A stretch of DNA of 64,000 nt from Streptomyces nodosus (GTDB lineage: Bacteria; Actinomycetota; Actinomycetes; Streptomycetales; Streptomycetaceae), in NCBI RefSeq assembly GCF_008704995.1, contig NZ_CP023747.1:2506501-2570500 (forward strand), read 5' to 3'. Positions 53,138 through 60,000 of this stretch are shown piece by piece (positions within the stretch are counted from its first letter, which is position 1; each line of letters begins with the position of its first letter). A program made the position numbers and the translations under genes. The notes under the pieces were generated by a model. That model was given only the letters and a program-made list of their open reading frames with translations, was not told the origin of the DNA and did not search any database.

Positions 53138-53309
53138 TTGATGCCTCCTCGTAAGGATGTCGCCATATGCGAGCCTCCCGCACGGGGCGTGCTGCGGGAA
53201 GGGGGAGTGCCCCGATCAGGCCACACCCGGTCGCGTCCGGGTCATACGGTCCCGGTCGGCCGGGTCGTACGGCCCCCGCCGGTACGGTCGCCGGGCCCTG
53301 GTGGTCCGG

Positions 53310-54716
53310 TCATGAGGTCCCCGTCAGCCGGGCGTGCAAGGAACGCGCCGAGGTATCGGTGAGCGAGGCGATCTGGTCGACGATCACCCGTTTGCGGGCG
53401 CGGTCGTCGGCCGCCTCCCGGAACAGCGCCCGGAACTGCGGGTCGAGCCCTTCGGGGGCGCGGGCGGTGAGCGCCTCGGCCAGTTCGGCGACCACGATGC
53501 GCTGCGCCGCGCGGATCCGCTCCTGCTCGGCGCGCTGCATCACATACCGGTCGGCGACCGCCTTGAGGACCGCACACTCCAGCCGGGTGCCCCGGGGGAC
53601 GACGAGTTCGGCCGCGTACCGGGTGAGGCGTCCGCCGCCGCCCTCCGTGCCCGGACGGCCGGTGCCGTGCCCCCAGGCCGCCCGGGTCGCGCCCTCCGCG
53701 GCCAGGCAGAAGCGGCCGATGAGCTGGCTGGTGGCGTCCTTCAGCCGGGACTGGGCGATCGCGGATCCGTCGTAGCCGCGGGGCCACCACTCCTGGGCGA
53801 GGAGACGGTCCAGTGCCTCGGACAGCTCGGCCGGGTCGGTGTCCGCGGGGACGTACCGCCCGAGGGCGACGGCGAAGACGGCCTCCCGCTCGGGCTCGGC
53901 GTGCAGACAGCCGGGGTCGATATGGCCGGCGTGCAGTCCGTCCTCGAAGTCGTGCACCGAGTAGGCGACATCGTCGGACCAGTCCATGACCTGGGCCTCG
54001 AAGCAGACACGATGCCCGGGGGCGTTCTTGCGGACCCAGTCGAAGACGGGGCGGTCGTCCTCGTAGACGCCGAACTTCGGGGAGGCGGGGTCGGTGGGGT
54101 GCTCGCCGCGCGGCCAGGGGTATTTGGTGGCGGCGTCCAGGGCGGCGCGGGTGAGGTTCAGTCCCACACTGACGAGTTCGCCGGTCTCGTCGCTGTGGAC
54201 GAAACGCTTGGGCTCGATGCGGGTGAGCAGCCGCAGTGACTGGGCGTTGCCCTCGAAGCCGCCGCAGTCCCGGGCGAACTCGTTCAGCGCCTGTTCGCCG
54301 TTGTGGCCGAAGGGCGGGTGGCCGAGGTCGTGGGAGAGACAGGCGGCCTCCACGAGATCGGGGTCGCAGCCGAGGGCGGCGCCCAGCTCCCGGCCGACCT
54401 GGGCGCATTCCAGCGAGTGGGTGAGCCGGGTGCGGGGGCTGGCGTCCCAGGCCTCGACCGGCCCGCCTCCCGCGCGAGCGGCTTCGAGCCGATGGGGGAG
54501 GGCGTCGGGGGTGACGACCTGGGTCTTGCCCGCCAGCCGGCGCAGCGCCGCCGAGTGCAGCACCCGTGCGCGGTCCCGTTGGAACGCGGTGCGGCCCGGG
54601 CGTTTGTCGGGCTCGGGCGCCCAGCGCTCGACGGCCGCGGCGTCGTACGCCGAGTCGGCCGGGCCGTTCCGGTACGGGGCGGAGGTCTGATGGGTCTCGG
54701 GTGCAGAGCCGTCCAT
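53310..54716 (-). CDS. dgt: dGTP triphosphohydrolase
   Basis: This 468-residue HD-domain enzyme cuts dGTP (and likely other dNTPs) to nucleoside and triphosphate, balancing DNA precursor pools. The metal ligands are in [16 protein letters not shown] (H), [21 protein letters not shown] (HD) and [18 protein letters not shown] (D). [19 protein letters not shown] is a further characteristic segment. ATG at 54716 follows TACTGT by 6 nt and is thus probably leaderless; the longer frame from 54794 is not used. It lies next to dnaG and hrdA in an area of replication genes, as in other actinobacteria. Confidence 0.93.
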   Translation of the reverse strand: MDGSAPETHQTSAPYRNGPADSAYDAAAVERWAPEPDKRPGRTAFQRDRARVLHSAALRRLAGKTQVVTPDALPHRLEAARAGGGPVEAWDASPRTRLTHSLECAQVGRELGAALGCDPDLVEAACLSHDLGHPPFGHNGEQALNEFARDCGGFEGNAQSLRLLTRIEPKRFVHSDETGELVSVGLNLTRAALDAATKYPWPRGEHPTDPASPKFGVYEDDRPVFDWVRKNAPGHRVCFEAQVMDWSDDVAYSVHDFEDGLHAGHIDPGCLHAEPEREAVFAVALGRYVPADTDPAELSEALDRLLAQEWWPRGYDGSAIAQSRLKDATSQLIGRFCLAAEGATRAAWGHGTGRPGTEGGGGRLTRYAAELVVPRGTRLECAVLKAVADRYVMQRAEQERIRAAQRIVVAELAEALTARAPEGLDPQFRALFREAADDRARKRVIVDQIASLTDTSARSLHARLTGTS

Positions 54717-54722
54717 GACCCG

Positions 54723-54728
54723 ACAGTA
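54723..54728 (-). promoter_or_regulatory. -10 box TACTGT, leaderless dgt
   Basis: On the minus strand TACTGT is followed by six bases and the ATG at 54716. I see no good -35. Confidence 0.45.
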
Positions 54729-54936
54729 AACGCAGCGGACGACAATCGGGATGTCGGCGTCCGTTTCCCGCCGGAGGGCCGGACAGCGTCCCACCGGGTG
54801 TTTTCATGGCGCCCGGCCGTCGTTCGAGGGCCCGGTGATCCGGCGGGTGCCATGAGCCGCTCGTGCGCCGGGAGAACCGGATCACCGCGGTGCGCGTCTC
54901 CCCAGGCGTGATCAGCGATTCGGGGGGATGGGTCCG

Positions 54937-55632
54937 ATGGCCGTGCCGCGCCTGGCGTTTCTGAGGCCGCGCCTGCCGCGCACCCGTACCGGCCGGCGCA
55001 GGGCCGTCCAGGTCCTGATGCTCGGGTGCGTACTGGCGCTGCTGCCGGTGACCTGGCTGTTCCTGACGACGGGCGACCGGCTCCGCACGACCGCGGACGC
55101 GCCCCGCACCGAGGTCGCCGTCGTCTTCGGCGCCGGCCTGTGGAACGGCGAGCCGTCGCCCTATCTCGCCCACCGGCTGGACGCGGCGGCGCGGCTGTAC
55201 CGGGCGGGCCGGATCGAGGTCGTCCTGGTCACCGGCGACAACAGCCGTACGGACTACGACGAGCCGGACGCGATGCGCGCCTATCTGACCCGGCACGGCG
55301 TGCCCGACGAACGGATCGTCAGCGACTACGCGGGCTTCGACACCTGGGACTCCTGTGTCCGGGCCAAGAAGATCTTCGGCGTGGACCGGGCCGTCCTGAT
55401 CAGCCAGGACTTCCATATCCGCCGTGCGGTCGCCCTGTGCCGGGCGGCGGGCGTGACGGCGTACGGCGTCGGCGTCCCCGCCAAGCACGATGTGACCTGG
55501 TACTACGGCAACACCCGGGAGGTCTTCGCGGCGGGCAAGGCAGCCCTGGAGGCCCTGTTCCGGCCGGATCCGACCTTCCTGGGCCCCGAGGAACCGGGCA
55601 TCGCCGAGGCGCTGGCGGCGGGGCGCGGCTGA
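54937..55632 (+). CDS. DUF218/SanA-like membrane protein
   Basis: This 231-residue protein has a basic N-terminus, one membrane helix (AVQVLMLGCVLALLPVTWLFL, about residues 24-44) and a DUF218 domain outside the cell: TEVAVVFGAGLWNGEPSPYLAHRLDAAARLYRAG, VVLVTGDNSRTDYDEPDAMRAYLTRHGVPDERIVSDYAGFDTWDSCVRAKKIFG and AVLISQDFHIRRAVALCRAAG. This family includes SanA, linked to cell-envelope barrier function and vancomycin resistance. ATG at 54937 is preferred because GGGGGG stands 9 nt upstream; the earlier ATG at 54928 abuts that run. The TGA stop joins directly to the inverted-repeat element. Confidence 0.9.
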   Translation: MAVPRLAFLRPRLPRTRTGRRRAVQVLMLGCVLALLPVTWLFLTTGDRLRTTADAPRTEVAVVFGAGLWNGEPSPYLAHRLDAAARLYRAGRIEVVLVTGDNSRTDYDEPDAMRAYLTRHGVPDERIVSDYAGFDTWDSCVRAKKIFGVDRAVLISQDFHIRRAVALCRAAGVTAYGVGVPAKHDVTWYYGNTREVFAAGKAALEALFRPDPTFLGPEEPGIAEALAAGRG

Positions 55633-55795
55633 GAGCTCCGAACAAAAGTGGGGTCCGATCAGCGGGCGGTGTCCGGTGCGTGCGATCGCAAGGCGCCGGA
55701 AGGTCCTTGTAGCGGAGCTACCAGGGCCTTCCGGCAACGCGGCGAGCGTGCGTGCCGGGCGCCGCCCGCCGGGCCCCACTTTTGTTCGGAGCTCT
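55632..55795 (+). repeat. Large inverted-repeat element, copy 2 (structured RNA candidate)
   Basis: The outer arms (55632-55656 and 55771-55795) make a 25-pair stem with one T-G pair. Inside, 55662-55689 pairs with 55742-55769 over 28 positions: 21 Watson-Crick, 6 G-T pairs and one A-G mismatch. The apical hairpin is CCGGAAGG opposite CCTTCCGG. The core GTGCGTGCGATCGCAAGGCG starts at 55676, as in the element at 8561-8735, but the outer arms share no sequence with that copy. The first base is the last base of the preceding gene's stop. Confidence 0.85.
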
Positions 55796-55839
55796 GAGCC
55801 CGGGGCACACGGACCGGCCCCACCGACCGCCGGGGCAGG

Positions 55840-56790
55840 TCAGGGAGTGGCCGGCCGGGAGGCGCTCGCCGCGTCGTCCGGCGAGCCGTACGGGGAGACG
55901 CTCGCCTCGTCGTACGGCGGCCTGAGGCTCGTCGACGACGAAGGGGACGACGGGTCCGCCGACGGGAGGCCCTCGTCGTCCGACGACGACGCGATGTTCT
56001 CCCGCGTCGGATCGACCCCGACGGTCAGGCTCGCCACGAGCCCCCGGTCCGCGTTCCCGGTGACCCGCATCAGTCCGTCCCGTTCGCCGCCCCCGCGGTA
56101 CACCCGGTCCCGCGCGAGCCGGCCTCGGGTGCCGCGGTGCTCGGTGTACGGGGCCTTGGCGTACACCTCGTCGGCGTAGCGGTCGTCGAAGAAGAGCTGC
56201 CCCGTCCAGTTGGCCCGGCCGCCCTCGAAGCTGCGGCCGGTCCTGCTGACACCGGTGTGCACCTTGACGTAGAGGTGCGGGGCGCGCGACTTGTACCAGC
56301 CGGGGAAGATCGTGGTGAACTCGGCGACACCGTCGGCGCCGGTGGTCTGACAACCGCGCAGACAGGTCGCGGGGTTCGCGCCGGCGGTGTCGGCGGCGGG
56401 CACCCTGCCGCCCGGGTGCAGTGCCGTGTAGCCGGAGAAGTAACCCCAGGCGTCGGGCTGCCAGATCTCCACGAGTGCGCCCTTCAGGGGGCCACAGGTG
56501 TGGGGGTGGTCGCGCACGGTCAGCCGTACCGTGAGCGGGACGCCCTTTCTGCCCTCGGTGATGTCCCTGCGGAAGAGCGCGCCCGCCAGATAGTAGGGAC
56601 CCTCCGTGGTGCTCGGGGCGAGCACGCACAGTTGGCCGTCGGGGGCGGCGTTCGACGCAGCGTCCGGTGCCGGGGCGCGGGAGCCGCGGCGCGGGGCGGA
56701 GCAGGAGGCGAGGCCGAGGCCCAGCAGGGCGCCCGTCGCGGCGCCGCCCAGCGCCAGGGCGCGGCGCCGGGTGATTGCGCTGTCGGTCAT
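55840..56790 (-). CDS. Exported intradiol dioxygenase-fold lipoprotein
   Basis: This 316-residue protein has a signal peptide with a lipobox (RRRALALGGAATGALLGLGLASC, Cys about residue 30) and twin Arg-like run, so it is an exported lipoprotein. The rest is an intradiol ring-cleavage dioxygenase fold: TEGPYYLAGALFRRDITEG (first Tyr), VEIWQPDAWGYFSGY (second Tyr region), FPGWYKSRAPHLYVKVHTG. In active dioxygenases the last segment is RxxHxH with two His iron ligands; here the second is Tyr (H172, Y174). The C-terminal 50 residues are Ser/Asp/Pro-rich. ATG at 56790 lies 7 nt after TAGGGT. It may have lost activity or bind iron in another way. Confidence 0.85.
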   Translation of the reverse strand: MTDSAITRRRALALGGAATGALLGLGLASCSAPRRGSRAPAPDAASNAAPDGQLCVLAPSTTEGPYYLAGALFRRDITEGRKGVPLTVRLTVRDHPHTCGPLKGALVEIWQPDAWGYFSGYTALHPGGRVPAADTAGANPATCLRGCQTTGADGVAEFTTIFPGWYKSRAPHLYVKVHTGVSRTGRSFEGGRANWTGQLFFDDRYADEVYAKAPYTEHRGTRGRLARDRVYRGGGERDGLMRVTGNADRGLVASLTVGVDPTRENIASSSDDEGLPSADPSSPSSSTSLRPPYDEASVSPYGSPDDAASASRPATP

Positions 56791-56797
56791 GGCCGGG

Positions 56798-56803
56798 ACC
56801 CTA
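56798..56803 (-). promoter_or_regulatory. -10 box TAGGGT, leaderless start
   Basis: On the minus strand TAGGGT is followed by CCCGGCC and the ATG at 56790. There is no ribosome site. Confidence 0.45.
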
Positions 56804-56884
56804 GGGGTGCGGGCCGCGCGCCGGGCGGGGGCGCACGGGGTGGTCGCCCGCACGAGCGACACGGCGGCCCGGGCCCGGTGAGGT

Positions 56885-57295
56885 TCAGCGGCGGGCGAGC
56901 CAGTCCCCGCCCTCGATCGGCCTGCCGTCCGCGCGCAGCCGGGCCGCGACCACGGGTCCGGCGACATACACCCAGGCCCGTACGGTCCTGCCGTCGGCGG
57001 TCGTCACCTCCCGGTCCACCCGCTCGTAGAGGCTGCGGGGATCGCCCGGCACATACTCCTCCAACCGGTCGAGGTCGGCGAGCAGTTCCGGGTACGCCTC
57101 GGGCAGCGCGGTGACGATCTCGCCGCTGACCGTGCCCCGGCCCTGCTCCACGGCGTAGGGGTAGCCGGGTCCGGCGTACAGCACGGCGCCGGTCAGCAGT
57201 CCGGGCTCCTCGGAGCGGACCCGGCCGCGCAGAAAGAGGTCATGGTTGTGCTCGCCCGGGCGCAGTGTCCCGTACACGAAGAAGGGCAGTCTCAT
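56885..57295 (-). CDS. Gamma-glutamylcyclotransferase-like (AIG2/GGCT fold) protein
   Basis: This 136-residue cytoplasmic protein begins with the hallmark FFVYGTLRPGEHNHDLF (YGSL/YGTLRPG motif that binds the glutamyl group). Later segments are LLTGAVLYAGPGYPYAVEQGRGTVSGEIV, DLDRLEEYVPGDPRSLYERVDREV and RAWVYVAGP. The Glu after the glycine turn (DRLEEYVPG) is the probable catalytic acid. The family includes gamma-glutamyl cyclotransferases and the AIG2-like proteins; substrate is unclear. ATG at 57295 has GGAGGGG upstream, so the longer frame is not used. Confidence 0.88.
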   Translation of the reverse strand: MRLPFFVYGTLRPGEHNHDLFLRGRVRSEEPGLLTGAVLYAGPGYPYAVEQGRGTVSGEIVTALPEAYPELLADLDRLEEYVPGDPRSLYERVDREVTTADGRTVRAWVYVAGPVVAARLRADGRPIEGGDWLARR

Positions 57296-57681
57296 CGGTC
57301 CGCCCCTCCGCCGGTCACGGCGGTACGCCTGGTCACAGCGGTGCACCGGTCGGCCGTCGCCACGTTCGTCTCCCTCCCGGGTTCCCTGTCGAAGCATCGC
57401 AGATCGATTCCGGCGGACCGGACGCCCTCACCCGTTCGTCCTCGGCCGCCGGATCTTCGGGGATTCTTCCCCGCCACTCCCGTCGTACGCCGCTGACCTG
57501 CCGGAACGTCAACACCTCCGGCCCGTGGGGCGCCCCGGCCGGCACCCGTTCACCGTATTTCTGACGCCCCGTCAGAGAGCGGGTGGGGGCGAGCGGCGCT
57601 TGTCTCGACAGTGCAGGGCACGGCCGAGGCAGCGGCACACTGGGGGTGCCGCGGGTCGTGCCTTCTCGGAGGAGCACCGCG
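57296..57681. other. Intergenic region before the sortase pair
   Basis: This 386-bp divergent gap contains promoters for both sides. I see a small palindrome (TGACG-CCC-CGTCA, 57562-57574) and a G-rich stretch, but no gene and no clear -35/-10 pair. Confidence 0.5.
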
Positions 57682-58206
57682 ATGCGACGAACGGCACGCC
57701 TGCTGACAGGTCCCGCGCTCGCCGTCGTCGTCGCGTGCCTCACCGCCGTCCCCGCGTACGGCGACGACACCCGGAGCCTCCGGGTCCTCCCCTCGGCCGT
57801 GGTGCCGGGGACCGAGGTCACCGTCGGCACGGCCGTCTGCGGGGCGAACGGCTCCGCGGTGGGCGACGCCTCCGCGGTCGGCGCCGGCACCTTCCTGCTG
57901 GCGCCCGGCGCCCAGGAGCAGAACGCGACCGGGCGGTTCCGGGTGCCGTCGGGCGCGCAGCCGGGGACGTACGAGATCGTCGCCAGATGCTCCGCCGGCC
58001 GGCACACCTCGGTGACGGGCGATCTGACGGTCTCCCTGACCCCGATCAAGGATCCGGCGCTTCCGCGAGGAAGCATGAAGACGGGGGTCGGCGGCGTACT
58101 CGGCCCCGACCCCGTGAAGACCGCGGCCGGAGTGACGGCGCTCGCCGTCGCGGCCGCGGGCGGTACCTGGCTCCTGCATCGCCGGGCGAGAGGCGACAGG
58201 ATCTGA
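57682..58206 (+). CDS. Cell-surface protein, probable sortase partner
   Basis: I do not recognise a named family. The 174-residue protein has a signal peptide (RRTARLLTGPALAVVVACLTAVPAYGDD, cut after AYG), a small extracellular beta-rich domain with a Cys pair (GTAVCGANG ... IVARCSAG) and a C-terminal membrane helix (AAGVTALAVAAAGGTWLLHRRARGDRI) followed by positive residues. There is no LPxTG, LAxTG or other clear sorting motif. It precedes a class F-type sortase by 145 bp on the same strand, and such pairs are common in actinobacteria. ATG at 57682 has GGAGGAG upstream. Its function is unknown. Confidence 0.75.
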   Translation: MRRTARLLTGPALAVVVACLTAVPAYGDDTRSLRVLPSAVVPGTEVTVGTAVCGANGSAVGDASAVGAGTFLLAPGAQEQNATGRFRVPSGAQPGTYEIVARCSAGRHTSVTGDLTVSLTPIKDPALPRGSMKTGVGGVLGPDPVKTAAGVTALAVAAAGGTWLLHRRARGDRI

Positions 58207-58350
58207 CGGACACCCCTCCGCGGTCCGTCCCGCCGGTACCGCCGTCCCGCTCCCCCTCCGGGTCCGACGCCCCTCGCGGCCCGGAGGGGGCACGGGCTCC
58301 CGGCGTCCACGACGACAGCCGGTTCCCGGCGTCCACGCAGGAGGTTCGAG

Positions 58351-58989
58351 GTGCGCAAGGTCGGCAGGTCCGGAGCGGTCGGCGACGCCGCGATAGCGTC
58401 CGTCACGGTGATAGCCCTCTGTACCGGTATAGGGCTGCTGCGCAGCGCCTCCGAGATACGGACGCCGCCCCAGCCGACGGCCGCCCAGGCGTCCTCGGGC
58501 ACCGGCCCCGACCGGTCCGGCGCCCGCGCGCTGCCGCCCTCGCCGCCGGACCGCATACGCATCCCCTCGATCCGTGTCGACGCCCCCCTGACGGGTCTGC
58601 GTCTGGACTCCGCCGGCCGCCTGGAGGCGCCGCCCGCGTCCCGGAAGAACCTGGCCGGCTGGTACGAGGCCGGCACCGCGCCCGGCGCGACGGGCACCGC
58701 GGTCGTCGCCGGCCATGTGGACAACTCGGCGGGCCCGGCCGTCTTCTACGACCTGGGCGCGCTGCGGAAGGGCAGCACCATCGAGGTGCACCGCCGGGAC
58801 CGCTCGACGGCCGTCTTCACGGTGTATGCGGTCGAGGTCTTCGCGGACAAGGACTTCCCCGACCGGAAGGTGTACGGGAAGGCGGACCGCCCCGAGCTGC
58901 GGGTGATCACCTGCGGGGGCGGCTATTCGCGCAGAACGGGCTACCTGGGAAATGTGGTGGTCTTCGCGCACCTCACCGGCAGCCGCTGA
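58351..58989 (+). CDS. Sortase, class F type
   Basis: This 212-residue transpeptidase has an N-terminal membrane anchor (GDAAIASVTVIALCTGIGLL), a Pro/Ser-rich linker and the sortase barrel RIRIPSIRVDAPLTGLRLDSAGRLEAPPASRKNLAGWYEAGTAPGATGTAVVAGHVDN. Catalytic His is in AGHVDN and Cys in LRVITCGGGYSRRTGYLGNVVVFAHL, with the Arg nearby. The short size and TLxTC-like pattern fit class F sortases of actinobacteria, which join surface proteins to the wall. GTG at 58351 has AGGAGG upstream. The likely substrate is the small surface protein just before it, although no sorting motif was found. Confidence 0.9.
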   Translation: MRKVGRSGAVGDAAIASVTVIALCTGIGLLRSASEIRTPPQPTAAQASSGTGPDRSGARALPPSPPDRIRIPSIRVDAPLTGLRLDSAGRLEAPPASRKNLAGWYEAGTAPGATGTAVVAGHVDNSAGPAVFYDLGALRKGSTIEVHRRDRSTAVFTVYAVEVFADKDFPDRKVYGKADRPELRVITCGGGYSRRTGYLGNVVVFAHLTGSR

Positions 58990-59013
58990 TCCGTCGCGTG
59001 CTCCGCGGTCCGC

Positions 59014-59796
59014 TCAGGCCACCCACTGCTGGTAGGCGAGGTTCACCACCAGGGCGAAGACCACCGTGAGCAGCACGATCCGGACGAATCCGCTGCCCTT
59101 CTTCAGCGCGGTGCGCGCGCCGACCATGCCGCCCGCCAGGTTGAACACGGCCATCAGCGCGGCCAGTTGCCAGAAGACCGTGCCCTGCCAGGCGAAGGTG
59201 GCGAGGGCGCCGACATTGGTGCAGCAGTTGACGATCTTGGCGGTGGCGGAGGCGGACACCAGGTCGAGATGGAGGATCGCGGTCAGCGCCAGGACCAGGA
59301 AGGTGCCGGTGCCGGGCCCGATGAGCCCGTCGTAGAAGCCGATGCCGAGGCCCGCGAGCCCGATCGCGGCGAGCACCCGGCGCGCGGAGACCGGTCCGGA
59401 CGGGGCCACGGTGCCGAAGGCGGGCCGCAGCAGCACAAAGGCGCCGACACCGAGCAGCACCACCATGACGACCGGCTTGAGGACGTCCGTGCTCAGTCCC
59501 ACGGCGACGAACGCCCCGGCCATGGACCCCACGAGCGCCGCCAGCCCGATCCGTACGGCCGTTCTCACATCCACCGGCGTACTGCGGACATAGGTCACGG
59601 CCGCACCTGTCGTGCCCACGATCGCGACGGCCTTGTTGGTGCCGAGCGCATAAGCGCCCGGGGTGTTGCCGGGCAGCCCGAGCAGCAGGGCGGGGAGCAG
59701 CAGCAGTCCCCCGCCGCCCACCACGGCATCGATCCAGCCCGCCCCCAGAGCGGCGAGGCACAGGACGACGACCATGGTCAGGGATATGTCCGGCAT
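59014..59796 (-). CDS. TSUP (TauE/SafE) family permease
   Basis: This 260-residue membrane protein is of the TSUP family, which exports or imports sulfite, sulfonates and similar organic anions. Seven to eight helices are seen: LTMVVVLCLAALGAGWIDAVVGGGGLLLLPALLLGL, AIVGTTGAAVTYVRS, GLAALVGSMAGAFVAVGL, VVMVVLLGVGAFVLL and others. The two repeat motifs, GAGWIDAVVGGGG and GIGFYDGLIGPGTGTF, mark the internal duplication of the family. ATG at 59796 lies 7 nt after TAGAGT, so the mRNA is probably leaderless. Substrate is unknown. Confidence 0.9.
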   Translation of the reverse strand: MPDISLTMVVVLCLAALGAGWIDAVVGGGGLLLLPALLLGLPGNTPGAYALGTNKAVAIVGTTGAAVTYVRSTPVDVRTAVRIGLAALVGSMAGAFVAVGLSTDVLKPVVMVVLLGVGAFVLLRPAFGTVAPSGPVSARRVLAAIGLAGLGIGFYDGLIGPGTGTFLVLALTAILHLDLVSASATAKIVNCCTNVGALATFAWQGTVFWQLAALMAVFNLAGGMVGARTALKKGSGFVRIVLLTVVFALVVNLAYQQWVA

Positions 59797-59803
59797 GATC
59801 GCG

Positions 59804-59829
59804 ACTCTAAGGACACGATGATTGCATCG
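59804..59829 (-). promoter_or_regulatory. TSUP promoter with -10 TAGAGT and palindrome
   Basis: On the minus strand TAGAGT (59809-59804) is followed by 7 nt and the ATG at 59796. CGATG-CAAT-CATCG (59829-59816) upstream is a perfect inverted repeat that could be an operator. Confidence 0.5.
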
Positions 59830-59896
59830 TCCACGAAATTGAGGTTCTTCAGAGATTCCCCTCACCCCGCGACGATTCCCCTCCCCCGCGACGGCG

Positions 59897-59930
59897 AAGG
59901 GGCGGCATCCCCGCACGGGTGCCGCCCCTT
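59897..59930 (-). terminator. First hairpin after ppdK
   Basis: AAGGGGCGGCA (59897-59907) pairs with TGCCGCCCCTT (59920-59930), 71 nt downstream of the ppdK stop on the minus strand. Confidence 0.7.
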
Positions 59931-59940
59931 CCTCCGTGAG

Positions 59941-59995
59941 CCGGAGTCCTTGTCGCATCGGTCGTGAGGGTCGGGGACCACGACAAGGACTCCGG
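59941..59995 (-). terminator. Second hairpin after ppdK
   Basis: CCGGAGTCCTTGTCG (59941-59955) pairs exactly with 59981-59995 over 15 bp with a 25-nt loop, beginning only 6 nt from the ppdK stop. It stands nearer the gene than the other hairpin; the two act in series. Confidence 0.7.
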
Positions 59996-60000
59996 GGTCT

